Shown here: piece after piece, positions 22,807 through 33,350 of the stretch | Numbering within the stretch: the stretch's first letter is position 1 | Layout: every line of letters starts with the position of its first letter | DNA from: Sorex araneus | Lineage: Eukaryota; Chordata; Mammalia; Eulipotyphla; Soricidae | Assembly: GCF_027595985.1 (NCBI RefSeq) | Contig: NC_073311.1 | Span: 47,681,463 to 47,745,462 of the forward strand | Length of the DNA stretch: 64,000 nucleotides | Reading direction: 5' to 3' | The notes under the pieces: model-generated | Databases searched by the model: none | What the model was told of the DNA's origin: nothing | What the model saw: only the letters and a program-made list of their open reading frames with translations | Position numbers and translations under genes: made by a program

Positions 22807-22916
22807 GTTGGCGCCAGTGTGTACCACCCCTGGATCTCATTTGAATGTGTCTGAAACAACACCACATCAAGAGACTTGACCTTTGAGTCTAAGAGCCCCC
22901 CTTGTCTTCCCCACAG

Positions 22917-23078
22917 CAGAAGCCCAGGAAGAGATCATTCTGACCGAGACCACCCCACCCTCCCCTTCCCCAGTGCCATCGTTCTCTCCAGTGAAGCCCC
23001 CCACATCCGTAGAAGTGCCGACTCCCTCATCTCCTATGGGCAACCCGTCCCCCGAGTTCACGGGCCTCAGCACTACAG
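22917..23078 (+). CDS. RFX4: RFX4 internal coding exon, Pro/Ser-rich linker
   Basis: A 162-base exon. Using the upstream AG it starts ca, completing alanine, then reads [40 protein letters not shown] and [13 protein letters not shown], plus a final g of a glycine codon. Using the second AG of CAGCAG the alanine is skipped without a frame change. The segment is a proline/serine-rich, probably disordered linker between the dimerisation region and the tyrosine-rich C-terminus. It differs from human at many more positions than neighbouring exons, with EEIILTE and PSPVPSFSP kept. The donor is CAG|gtaaac, and a SINE with target duplication starts about 25 bases beyond it. Confidence 0.95.
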
Positions 23079-23103
23079 GTAAACGGGGGCTGAGAGACCT
23101 CTT

Positions 23104-23340
23104 CAGAAAGTAGGGCAGGGGGCTGGAGCGAGAGCACAGCGGGTAGGGTGCTTGCCTTGCATGTGGCCAACCCGGGTTCAATCTCCAGCATCCCATATCC
23201 CATGATACTTGAATCCACCAGGAATGATTCCTGAGCGCAGAGCCAGGAGTCATCCCTGAGCGCCATTGTGTGTGGCCCCCAAATCAAACACCTCCCCACC
23301 CTCCTTTCCAGAAAGAAAAAAAAAGCAGAAAGTAGGGCAG
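23104..23340 (+). mobile_element. Shrew SINE with perfect 15-bp target duplication, beside RFX4 donor
   Basis: The element 23119-23325 has the head GGGCTGGAGCGAGAGCACAG, a full body with a small CATATCCCATG insertion and a mixed A-rich end. It is flanked by perfect cagaaagtagggcag at 23104-23118 and 23326-23340. The left copy begins 25 bases after the exon end at 23078. Confidence 0.95.
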
Positions 23341-23591
23341 ATGGGATGCCAGATGCCAAGCCATTGCCCCCAGAGTGGGGACAGGGGTGTGAACAGAGTT
23401 AGTCAGGAGCCAGGCTCTGGCTACCCTGCACTGGGATATAGAACTAATGCCAGGGGACTGCGCTGATGGGAGGCCCACACAGCCCACCAGGTGCACAGAA
23501 TTGGTGGACTATGAGCTTGTGGCCAAAATTGTGCCAGTCTGGGTAAATCTCTCTCAGTGGAGATATGAAGTGATAGTTGCACACTCAAGTT

Positions 23592-23812
23592 TATAGCAGA
23601 GTCATTCTGGGGCCGGAGCAGTAGCACAGCGGGTAGGGCGTTTGCCTTGCACGTGGCCAACTCGGGTTCAATCCCTGGCATCCCATATGGTCCCCCAAGC
23701 ACTGCCAGGAGCAATTCCTGAGTGCAAAGCCAGGAGTAACCCCTGAGCATTGCTGGGTGTGACCCAAATAGCAAAACAAAAACAAAAACAAACTCATATA
23801 GCAGAGTCATTC
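23592..23812 (+). mobile_element. Young shrew SINE inside the L1 fragment
   Basis: The element 23608-23796 starts GGGGCCGGAGCAGTAGCACA and ends in AAACAAAAACAAAAACAAAC. It is flanked by perfect tatagcagagtcattc (23592-23607 and 23797-23812). Confidence 0.96.
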
Positions 23813-23881
23813 CAACAGCCAAAAGGTGGATGCACCCCAGTGTGCACATCAGAGAGAGAATGGATAAACAGAATGTGGTCT

Positions 23882-23994
23882 TCGGGCCTTAGGAAGTGAG
23901 CGTAGAGCATCGGGGCACTTGCTTTGAAAGCAGGAGCCCCAGTTTCCATCCCCACCGAGCACCACTGGGAGTCACAACAAAACAATGTCAAACC
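23882..23994 (+). mobile_element. Old SINE fragment inside the L1 fragment
   Basis: Its tRNA-like segment (gagcatcggggcacttgctt … CAGGAGCCCCAGTTTCCATC) splits the L1 words aatgtggt and tccatatg. Short copies of ggtct lie on both sides. Confidence 0.6.
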
Positions 23995-24508
23995 TGGTCT
24001 GTCCATATGCGGGAATATTAAACAGACTTAGAAAGAAATAAAATTTGTTCACTTGGTAAACTGGGGGATGAACCTTGAAGATGTCATGGCAAGTCAACCC
24101 ATCCCGACCAACAAGCAAACATTGTCGAATGCCCCTTGTAGGAAGTTCACCGAGAGAGAAGGGAGAATGGTGGGTCTCAGAGCCTGTGCAGGCAGGGCAG
24201 AGGGTGTGGAGTTCATGGTCAGTGGGGACAAACTTTACGTTGAGGGTGGATGGAAGCTTCTGGAGACGAGTGGTGGTCATGGAGGCATAGCAAGGTGAAT
24301 AATGACACTGAACTCTACATTTCATAATGATAAAAATGGCAAATTTAATGTCATGTCTTATATACATATTTTTCTTCATATTTTACCATGCACAAAAAAA
24401 TTAAACGTCTCGGGAATCCCAACCCTATGAAAAGAGGAATAAGGAAAAGGAAAGTTTAAATATGAATCAATGAAGTAGATTCCTGAAAAAGACTTTAACA
24501 TGAGAATT

Positions 24509-24690
24509 AAAGGGGTTAGAAAGACAATACAGGGGTTCAAGCACATGTCCCGCACACGACTGACCCAAGTTTGATCCCCAGCACTGTATATGATCCCTCC
24601 AAGGTGACCCCTGAGCACAGAGCCAGGAGAAAGTCTTTAGCACTTCTGGGTATGCCCCCCGCCCCCAACACACACCAAAAAAGCAAAAAC
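24509..24690 (+). mobile_element. Old tRNA-derived SINE
   Basis: GACCCAAGTTTGATCCCCAG B box, TGACCCCTGAGCACAGAGCC, then CACCAAAAAAGCAAAAAC. Confidence 0.8.
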
Positions 24691-24818
24691 TTTTTAAAAT
24701 TAGATGATGATTAAAAAGGAATCACAAGCCCACAAAAATTAAGATCTCAGAGAAGAAATAATTGTCAATTGGTAAGATGATTAGTTTTCAACAAGAGAAT
24801 TAGTACCTGAACTAAAGA

Positions 24819-24866
24819 CTGGAAGAACTTCTGAAGTAACAGAAGTTCTTCCAGTTACTTCAGAAG
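24819..24866. repeat. Overlapping inverted repeats (two alternative hairpins)
   Basis: ctggaagaacttct (24819-24832) pairs with agaagttcttccag (24841-24854), a 14-bp stem. Alternatively cttctgaagtaac (24828-24840) pairs with gttacttcagaag (24854-24866), a 13-bp stem. Both are perfect and cannot form together. Confidence 0.95.
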
Positions 24867-25003
24867 AAGAGACTATGGAATGTTAATTATGAAATCAATC
24901 CAAGTGAAACAACCAACAAATTCAGAAACTTCAATATTCATCAAATTAGCATTCACAGTGTGAATGATAAGGTGGAGAAATCATAGATGTACATAAAAAA
25001 AAT

Positions 25004-25280
25004 ACCCATGTGTAGGACTGGAGTGATAGCACAGCGAGTAGGTGTTTGCCTTGCATGTGGCCGATCTGGGTTCGATTCCTCCATTCCTCTCGGAGAACCC
25101 AGCAAGCTACCAAGAGTATTCCACCCGAACAGTAGAGCCTGGCAAGCTACCCGTGGTGTATTTGATATGCCAAACAAAAACAGTAACAACAAGTCTCACA
25201 ATGGAGACGTTACTGGTGCCCACTCAAGCAAATTGATAAACAGTGGGGCTGACAGTGATACAGTGCTACCCATGCGTAGG
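25004..25280 (+). mobile_element. Long tRNA-headed SINE, second type, with target duplication
   Basis: The element 25017-25267 (251 bases) starts ACTGGAGTGATAGCACAGCG and ends CAGTGATACAGTGCT. It is bounded by acccatgtgtagg (25004-25016) and acccatgcgtagg (25268-25280). The duplication fixes both ends and shows that this family has no poly(A) tail. Confidence 0.92.
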
Positions 25281-25410
25281 AGCGGGACTCTGGATTCAAA
25301 GACTTTGCCACTCTCTGCACCTGAATTCTTCATATAGTGAAGCTTTTCTAAAACAGAAAGAAAGATAAGCCCACTCTTGGTAGAAAGCTCTAAGTCTGTG
25401 TTAAATAAAA

Positions 25411-25611
25411 ACATGGGAAAGGCCAGGGACGTGGCTCAAAGGGCCAGGCACATGTTCTGCATGTAGAAGGCTGGATTCTTCCCCACCCTCACCAGGAGGG
25501 ACTCCTGAGCACAGAACCTCAGCCCTGAGGCGCTTATTAGGTACCAAGCTGCATCCATCCCTGAGCATCACTCGATGTGGCTCAAAATCAAACAAATTTA
25601 TACATGGGAAA
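25411..25611 (+). mobile_element. Old tRNA-derived SINE with target duplication
   Basis: The element 25421-25601 (GGCCAGGGACGTGGCTCAAA head, CCTGAGCATCACTCGATGTG near the end) lies between acatgggaaa at 25411-25420 and at 25602-25611. Confidence 0.8.
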
Positions 25612-27850
25612 AGTCACAAAGTCACCGCTTGGCCCACTGGGCAAAAAGGGTGATTGATCAAGTCCCCAAATGATAAAAACACCTTTAATCACCTCCAAAT
25701 AGAAGAAAATTCAGACTCCTCATCGGCAATACTGGATTCACTCTGAGGAATTCAGACACAATGCAAAAAATGCATATTTTCTCTGGAAGACTTTCTCTGC
25801 TCCCAGTTGTGTGCTGGGCAATATGGGAAACATGCAGATTAATACAGTCTCACACTGAGGACCAACACACAGGACAGTGGAAGGAAGGAAGCACATGGCA
25901 GGTGCAGTGACAAGATACACAAATGCTTACGGGGTCCCCAAGAGAGGAAGAGGTGCTGGAATTATTTGAGACAACCTCCTATGGGAGAGGGTGAGCTGGA
26001 ACCTGACTCAACCTGGTTGAAGAGGAGCAGAGGGGCTTTCTTGGGTGAGAGCCGGGGGCGTGGCTCCTTCCCAGAGAGTGGCAGCCGTCAGCGGAAATGT
26101 CAGAGATCCAAGGCTGGGCATACAAACTGGAGCCATAGTCCAGAGAACCCCAAAGGTCAAAGACAAGCTTTGGAAGTGGAAGAGACATTTTCAAGGCTAG
26201 TGACAGCTCCTGGGGCTGTGTCCGAGAGTGACTCACACAGAGGGGTCTTTTAGTGACTGAGTCCCATGATGTGTCCAAGGTCAGTGCTGTTCCATTTTAT
26301 GGAAGAGGCAGAAAACTCAGGCGTGGAGATAGGGGGTCAAGGTACCAGAGCCGATGGTAGACAGAAACAAACAAATCCCTGCACTCGTTCATTCCGCTCC
26401 TGTCCTTGCTCACGGGCCTCGGGGAAATGGTACGTTGCGTATGGACTCTTGTCTACGGCATATTGGCAGAGAAGATGATGTTTGTGTACGCGTGTCCCCA
26501 CTTTATCCCAAAGGATTGCTGAAGGGATCCAGTAAGATATGAGCCTCGAAGGGCTTTGTGAGCAGTGAAGGGTGCTCTGCCCACTGGCCTGTGGCCCCCT
26601 GGGCTGGCCCAGGAATGGCCTTAAACTCCTTCATTCTCCAAATCACTTGTCACACTCACCCTGTCTCAGCTCTGCTCCTTCCGCCCTCTATTTCCACAAA
26701 AATCCCTATCTTCTCTCCAAAGGAGACTTTTCCTTTGCACCCCTCACCACGTGGGCTAGTTATAGCCAAGTTGTGCTTAGAAAACGCAGATGGACTCGGG
26801 CCTAAATATTCAGCACCATGCGAGGCCCCTATCGGTAGGGTCTGTCTCTTCGGCCATGGTTCACCCCATAGCCTCCTTTTAAGTAGCGATTTCTCTAGTG
26901 CTTCTCTGTGTCGGATACTTTGGAGAGCTGGCGATTGGCTGGCACGAGGAGTGGCTTTTTTCGAGCAGTGACTTCGCCGCTGGCTCATGGGAAAGTCATG
27001 GCAGCTTACCTCGTCGTAGTCCTGGATCACAGAGTGACGCGAATATCAATATTGACATCTTCCTAATCACTTAAAATGTGGTTTTAATTTCTGCCTTGGC
27101 TGTCAGTTCAAATAGTTCTTCCTCTTCCGTGGGTTCAGCAGATAAAGGTGGGAAGCCACTGTTTTAGAGGCGATGGGTCTGATGAGCAGGCCCCTGGTTA
27201 TGACAGGAGGTGATGAGTGCAGAGCGGGAAGGAGGGTCCGGGTGTCCGAGCAGCCCGGCCTGGATCTGCTGGTCTGGGAAGGCTGATGCATGAGTAGGTA
27301 GACGATGCCCTGAGCGGAGGGGGTGCATAGCCCAAAGACCTGCAGGCCAGGAGGTGCGTGTGAGCTTCAGGACATTTAGTTTCACGCCCAGGAATCTCGA
27401 GGAATCTTTCCCCACAGAACTAGACCTACTGAAGAGAAGGAGTGAGCAGGGAGAGTTCCTAATGTGCCAGTCCTCTTGCGTACTTCTCCAGGGGCGCAAA
27501 CATGCCAACAAACTCAGTATCCTTTGACAAGGGGCTGCTCAGGAGACAGGATTCTTCTGGACACTTGACGAGTAATCTGTTGAGTGGAGCCGTGATTTCC
27601 CTTTGGGTTCACAGCTCGAGACTGTCCTCCTCCTGCTTAGGATTTTTTTGGCGGGAACATCCCTACGCTTATTACAGAGGTGCCCTCAAGCCATGTCCGT
27701 CCTCTGCTTTGAGAAGGATGAGCACCGGTCCCTCCCTCCCAGCCATATGCTCTCTGTAGAAGGCGGCTGTAATTACTGCTCAGAGGGCTGGCGGGGAGGA
27801 GTGTTCAGGAACAGAATAGCTTCATTCCCTGGAAGTGAAAACAGAGAGAA

Positions 27851-27915
27851 GGGGCTCAGTGGTAGAGCATCAACCCAGCTGGTGAGAGGCTGGGTTCAAT
27901 TCCTTCAATTCCTTC
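27851..27915 (+). mobile_element. tRNA-like fragment (ID-like)
   Basis: GGGGCTCAGTGGTAGAGCAT resembles a tRNA A box, and GGCTGGGTTCAATTCC a B box, in correct spacing. No usable tRNA fold was worked out, so it is best read as a decayed tRNA-derived SINE rather than a tRNA gene. Confidence 0.45.
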
Positions 27916-29343
27916 TACTGCCGTTGTAACTGTGCAAGGACAATGATGACAACGAAAGGAAGGGAGTGAGGGAAGGGAGAAAAAAAAAAAGTCAACATCA
28001 GACCACTTAAAAAGAATGAAAAAGTAGGAAGAGAACCTGAGCACAATGAACAGCTCTTGAGCTGATCACGGGAGTTTCTAAGACTGGATTTATGGGGCAA
28101 CCAGCCAAGATGCCCGGTTTCCCCAGGAAGAGTGCCAGGATTCACTATAACGGCATAATCTTGCCCATGTCCTGAGAGCACCACCCCCAGGGAAGGGACC
28201 TTTAAGTCAGTGATCACAGACTTCATCTGAAAACAAATAGAGACACTGCACAGAGTAAGACAGCTCTTGTGGTCTTCGGCAGAAAGAACTTGGGTGGAAC
28301 GTTTTCTTGCCATGCCAGGAGACTGGCAGGAAAGGCAGGGAGGGCAAGCGAGTGCAGGAAAACATTCGAGGGTCTTCTTCCTAGCTCCCGTCCAGCTGGT
28401 GAGTGGACCTGGCTTACTTTGCAGCAATTTGGAGGCCTCCAGGCACGGGACTGGCATGTCTATATCCCCACATTTCTGTGCAATGTGTTCAAGCATCATA
28501 AAAGTTGCTCCTCAGAAATAACAAATGTGAAACAGGTTCGCTTGTGATGATTATAACCTTTGAAGATTTGGGCACATTCCAGCTTTGTTCTCCACTATCT
28601 CTAGGGGGCATTAAAAATGTCATCCTATATGAAACTAAGCGTAATACTTTCCTCCCAGTTCTACTTCTGAAACACTCCATTGCTCAATTAGGAAGGACCC
28701 TGCCAGGCATGGCAGATCATGGTCTTGGAGGTTTTAGGGCTATTCCGTTTTAAGGCACAGATTATTATTAATCTCATGCTGTACACCTAAAATTTAGGAA
28801 ACTGCTCCGATGAGTGGCTTAACTGCAGTTAGTGGGGGACTCGTGCAGTTCTTCGTTGGCTACTATAAATTGGAAAGCGGTTATTATAACCCTTATAAAA
28901 TTTATTGCCAGTGTTTCTTCTTTTACATAAAAGTTACAACAACGTATGGTTTGAACACCCAGTTAATTTTTATTTCCACCTTAAAATTATTGCTTGGTTT
29001 ATATACCAAGACTTTCCCCAAAGTATCTGAAGTGGTTAACAATGAAAAACAATTTTTTTACAAAGGACCCTAACAAGGAAGCAAGAGAGGTAGGAGGAAA
29101 AATACGAAATAAATTCTGGGCTAAAAAGAAAAAAAAAAGAAACAGTTTATGAATTGATCCCTTAAGTAGAATTGCGCACAGTCTCCGGTGACTTGGCTGG
29201 GTTGCTAGCATGCGCGGGGCCTGCTGACCAGACCGGGGATGTGCTGTCAAGTCCAATGCCCTGAGTCAAGGTCATGCCAGTCTCTGCAGCTCTTCCACAA
29301 ATCAAAGTCTCACTTTGCATGGACACTTCCCCATTTTTCAGCT

Positions 29344-29348
<5 letters not shown>

Positions 29349-29394
<46 letters not shown>
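29349..29394. repeat. (GA)23 microsatellite
   Basis: Uninterrupted GA run. Confidence 0.96.
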
Positions 29395-29396
<2 letters not shown>

Positions 29397-29472
29397 AGTA
29401 TTGTTTGAGCATGATAAGCACAGAGAAAACATTGCATCTTTGTTCACAGGGACTCTAGTAGTTAGGATGTGA

Positions 29473-29473
29473 G

Positions 29474-29530
<57 letters not shown>
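29473..29530. repeat. (GC)n(AC)n alternating microsatellite
   Basis: GCGCGCGCG passes directly into about 25 AC units. It is continuous alternating purine-pyrimidine and a strong candidate for Z-DNA. Confidence 0.95.
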
Positions 29531-29533
<3 letters not shown>

Positions 29534-29579
29534 ATCTCTGCTTCTCTGTCCCTAACTGTATGTATTCCTAAATGTTTTC

Positions 29580-29873
29580 TAACCACTGTGGTTTTATTTT
29601 TTTTTCTGATTTTTAGTTTTATTTTTTCAATTGAGTCACCGGTGAGCTGTGCAGCGACAAAGCTGGTCATGATCAGCTTTCAGACATACAACGATCCAAC
29701 AGCTATCCTTCCACCAGTGTCCATTTCCCACCACCAGTGGCCCCAGTTTCCCTCCCGACACCCCTCTCTTCTATCACTCTAGGGCTTCTTTTCTTCCGTC
29801 CCTCCCCCTCCCCCAGCACCATCTTTTTCTGAGCACTATGGTCTGCAACACAGACACCAAGATAACCACTGTG
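29580..29873 (-). mobile_element. 5'-truncated L1 3' end, antisense, perfect target duplication
   Basis: The insert 29591-29862 in reverse matches the lineage L1 3' UTR also seen at 37880-38010 (GGTGGTGGGAAATGGACACT, then GGTGGAAGG and TCATGACCAGC-type words). It is bracketed by taaccactgtg at 29580-29590 and 29863-29873. It is about 272 bases long with a poly(T) start, a classic truncated L1 insertion. Confidence 0.88.
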
Positions 29874-29879
29874 TTAAAA

Positions 29880-29906
29880 AGTGTGTGTGTGTGTGTGTGT
29901 GTGTGT
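29880..29906. repeat. (GT)13 microsatellite
   Basis: Uninterrupted GT run. Confidence 0.93.
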
Positions 29907-31020
29907 TGGGAGTTTGCAGGAAATAGTGGCCAAGAGAGTGAAAGAGGAGGATCAGCCTGTGCCCAGCTTGGGCCTGGCAGGTGAAAGTCTGACACGATAA
30001 GAGATTGGTTCAAGGATTCCATCGTAACATTTCCACAAAGTCAAGTCTATCCCCACTTCCTCCACACTTTTGTGAGTCCACCACCTCCTTTATGGTTCAG
30101 CGACGTGCGGGGCCCTCGGCTTCGTGGAGGAGAGACTGCCAACTGCCGGCCACCCCTGGGGAGCCAGGCGGGTGGTGCCAACCTGGGCCGACCGCTTCAC
30201 ACGGTGTGGTGCTAGGCTGCACTGCTTTCCCACCGTGGAAAGCGCTGGGTGAAGCGGCCACTCTTGCCCTGGGCAGGCCCCCAGAGGGTTCTAAGGCCTC
30301 ATTTACGATATCCCTTTAAGTAGTCACTCCTTCAGCAATGACAATAAAAGTTAACAATTAAACTCAGGGTTTTCAGCTTCCCACCATTGGCTTCCCTGCA
30401 ACACAAAACCAGCACATGAAATCATTGCGATGCGGGGCTGCCTCAAGGAATAAAGGCCTGAAAGGCTTCAACAGAGCACATCTGGCCCGTGCAGCTGTAC
30501 CTTCTCTGTGGTCACTGGAGGGTGTAACAAAGATAATTGGTCCCAGGCCTTCGCATAGAACAAAAGCTCAGGGATTCAGAGGGTGGCTCGCAGTGGGCCC
30601 TGGTGGGCCCTCCATGACTCATTTGTAGAGGCTTGCTGGCCACTGCCAGGGAGATGGCCCACTTCCATTCCCGGGGCTCCCCTGTCTAAGTCTGTCGAAT
30701 CTGCTCTTGCTGTCACCATCAGCAGGTGTTGGCTTGGTTAGGATATGCTTGTCCCATTGTTCCATCAACAGATATATTGGATCAGTGCCATGTTCAGGGG
30801 TGGAGGGCTGAGGGGCGTCAAGTGAATAAGACCCAACTGGCAGAGTCCATCGTATGACATGACATCTTTATTCTTACGGACATTCTAGTGCATATGAATA
30901 AAGAACAAAAGTCAACCATCAGAGATGCACGTCGTTTCAAATGATCATACGTGCTCTGAACAGCACGCTCTGAAATAGTAAGGGATGGGGACCTTCCATC
31001 CTCAGAAAGGAGGCATTTAG

Positions 31021-31209
31021 GGGGCTGGAGTGATAGCACAGTGGGTAGGGCATTTGCCTTGCACGCGGCCGACCCGGATTCAATTCCCAGCATCCCATAG
31101 GGTCCCCTGAGCACGGCCAGGGGTAACTCCTGAGTACAGAGCCAGGAGTGACCCCTGAGCATCGCTGGGTGTGACCCAAAAAGAAAAAAAAAGAAAGAAA
31201 AGAAAGAAG
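31021..31209 (+). mobile_element. Young shrew SINE
   Basis: GGGGCTGGAGTGATAGCACA head, near-consensus body, tail of AAAAAGAAAAAAAAAGAAAG. Flanks aggcattta and agacattta suggest a slightly changed target duplication. Confidence 0.94.
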
Positions 31210-31296
31210 ACATTTATCTGAAGCCTGATGTGTCACAAGGAGTCACTTACATGAAGGATGGGGACAGCAAAAAATCATTCTAGATGTCAGGCAATA

Positions 31297-31300
<4 letters not shown>

Positions 31301-31347
<47 letters not shown>
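31301..31347. repeat. (GT)23 microsatellite
   Basis: Uninterrupted GT run. Confidence 0.96.
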
Positions 31348-31350
<3 letters not shown>

Positions 31351-31624
31351 TCTTCCCTGTCTTGAAAGTTACAGGAAATGTTTGTGAAGCATCAATGGCC
31401 ATCAAGCAATATGTTCAAATAGAACTCGACAGAGGGAAGCAAACCCTAGTGAAGGAATTAGTTGTTCGAGCACTGGATGTCTGAAACTCGGTCATGACTA
31501 GCTTTCTGATTCATGGTGACTTCATCAAATATTTTCAAATTAAATATAAAAAAAACCACCCTGCTGTGATACTGTAGTGATAGGAAAGATTGGTTTTTAT
31601 TTTGCAGTTTGAGCTGTTCCAGGC

Positions 31625-31745
31625 AGTACCACCGAGCCACGTAGCTGCTGAGTGACTGAAATGTGGCTCATGCCACTAAGGAACTGAATGTTTTAATTAC
31701 ATTTCATTTTGGTTGATTTAATTCATCCTGTCCGTAAACCTCCAT
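31625..31745 (+). mobile_element. Ancient DNA-transposon fossil (hAT-like, family uncertain)
   Basis: GACTGAAATGTGGCTCATGC and AAGGAACTGAATGTTTTAAT, followed by TTGGTTGATTTAATTC, match a widespread mammalian element with an AACTGAATTTTTAATTTTAT core that I know by sequence but cannot name with certainty. Confidence 0.45.
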
Positions 31746-32279
31746 ATGTAGGGCAGGGCACCTCGAGAATCCAGACAGACTTAAAGGAGCGATGTCTCAG
31801 GGTGGCACTAACAAAGACTCGGGTTCGTTCAAAACTTGAGCAACGCCCTTGAAGATTCTAAAAACCTTAGTGTTGGGGGGTGGCGGGTGTGGGGAGGGGC
31901 TGGGGAGGTGGATCGGTGATAGTTACCTGCCTTGTCTCTGGCAAGTGCCACAAAGGAATTAGTCCCTGATCTAAAGGGTGGAAGGGCATGGCCTGCCCGC
32001 CTGCCTGGGAATTCTAAATTTTAAAATTCTCCCGAGTCTTGACCAGAACCTCACCAGTTCTGATTTGGGTGGCCCTGCGCTGTCTGGAAGCAGGCGAGAA
32101 GGCCGTGAGGCCAAAAGCCCGGCCACTCAGAGCATGTTCCAGGGACCAGCACACCTCATCATCTGGGGCCAGCCTGTGGCCGGTGCAGAATTCCCAGCCT
32201 CCCTCCCGGCCTGAATCAGAATCAGAATCTAGCATTTCTAACAAAGGGATTCCTCATTTTCCAACGGAAGCAGAAGCGC

Positions 32280-32430
32280 TTTCAAGCATTGAGAGGCAAC
32301 TGTTGGGTGTGGAAAGAGCTAGAGTTGGGCAGACCTGGATTCAGACCCCAACCCTGCTGCTGATCTGGGGGAAACTTGGGCCTCAGCTTTCCTACCTGAA
32401 GAAGAGAAGAGCATGACCGATTATAACAGG
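32280..32430 (+). mobile_element. MIR fragment
   Basis: GCAGACCTGGATTCAGACCC, GCTGCTGATCTGGGGGAAAC, GGGCCTCAGCTTTCCTACCT and aagagaagagc follow MIR consensus order. Confidence 0.75.
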
Positions 32431-32519
32431 CTCTGGTGAGAAGCCAAGGAGTCAATACGGAACAGAAACTGGTGTTAATTGCGTGGTAATTCATTTTTCA
32501 ACAGTCCATTATATTGAAT

Positions 32520-32545
32520 AGAATATACTCCATAGAGTATATTCT
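32520..32545. repeat. Perfect 11-bp AT-rich inverted repeat
   Basis: agaatatactc, loop cata, gagtatattct. It lies in a larger AT-rich patch with repeated TATATTC words. Confidence 0.9.
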
Positions 32546-33239
32546 GTATATTCATACATAACTATATGAATAGGATATATTCATATATTCTGTCCCAAGT
32601 GCCTCTGTCCTGTGCTTAAAATTCCTCCGAGGGCGGGGGAAACTCAGCGAAGAATCCTGTTGTGTTGGGGATGGAAGGGAAAGAAAAGGCAGTGGCAATC
32701 CCGTAACATGGATGACAGCTTCTCTTTGGAGGATTTACAGACCTTTAGGATCTTTGCAGGATATTCCCAACCATCAGGCACTCCCACCGCTCCCCTCCGC
32801 TGACGAACGATGGGGCAATGAGAAGAGGCCAATAAGAGAAAGATCCGGGAATTAGACAAAACAGGGAACGTTTGTTATTGTTTTGCCAGCAAATAAAAAG
32901 GCATTAGAGCTGTCTTAAAAATTAAGCACAAACTGTTAACCGCACAGATTTTCTTTTATGAGTCTGAAAAAGAAGAAGCGGCCAGTCTCACTGGAGGTCC
33001 CCCTGGTAGGAAAGGGAATGTGAGGGGGGTTTCTTTTCTGCTCCCCAGGCAAAAAGGGTTTCTCCCCCATGCCAGTAGGTGTTAATCTGCTTAAGCCTGC
33101 CTGAGTGGGTCTGTTAGATTGCTGGCACATGGCCATTTAGTGGTTTTGTTTCCCAGACCACAGGAGCCCATTTTTCCAAGAGTTCCACTAGCTTTTTGTT
33201 TGATAACGTCTATTTCCAGCAGCCTTTACTCCTCCAACA

Positions 33240-33350
33240 ACAAATTCAATGGAACAAAAATTTACTGAACACCTACTATTTGGCAAGCCCCACTGTTGGG
33301 GATACAGAGATGAATAAAGAACAGTTGCTGGGCTCCTGGAACGCACACAA
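33240..33350 (+). mobile_element. Ancient L2-type repeat fragment
   Basis: TTTACTGAACACCTACTATT, TGGCAAGCCCCACTGTTGGG, GATACAGAGATGAATAAAGA and gctcctggaa match a common ancient mammalian interspersed repeat, L2 by recollection. Confidence 0.6.

Larger units (their letters stand above)
22364..22916 (+). other. RFX4: RFX4 intron (553 bp)
   Basis: A short intron filled by a GT microsatellite and one young SINE. The acceptor is cttccccacag|cag, a tandem NAGNAG site. Confidence 0.92.
23545..24395 (+). mobile_element. Old L1 3' end, interrupted by two SINEs
   Basis: Outside the two insertions it follows the common mammalian L1 3' end in order: AGCCAAAAGGTGGATGCACC, gaatggataaacagaatgtgg, GGAATATTAAACAGACTTAG, GGGGGATGAACCTTGAAGAT, ggagaatggtgggtctcaga, CTTCTGGAGACGAGTGGTGG and CACTGAACTCTACATTTCAT, to a terminal stretch near 24395. 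It is an ancient L1MA-like fragment and contains no intact frame. Confidence 0.8.

Noticed and set aside
22883..23113. Read-through of RFX4 exon 22917-23078 into the intron (…[14 protein letters not shown], stop at 23113)
   Set aside because: It would need intron retention or a poly(A) site nearby; the donor is good and no AATAAA is close.
27851..27915. Functional tRNA gene
   Set aside because: A- and B-box-like words are present but I could not see a full cloverleaf; better read as SINE debris.
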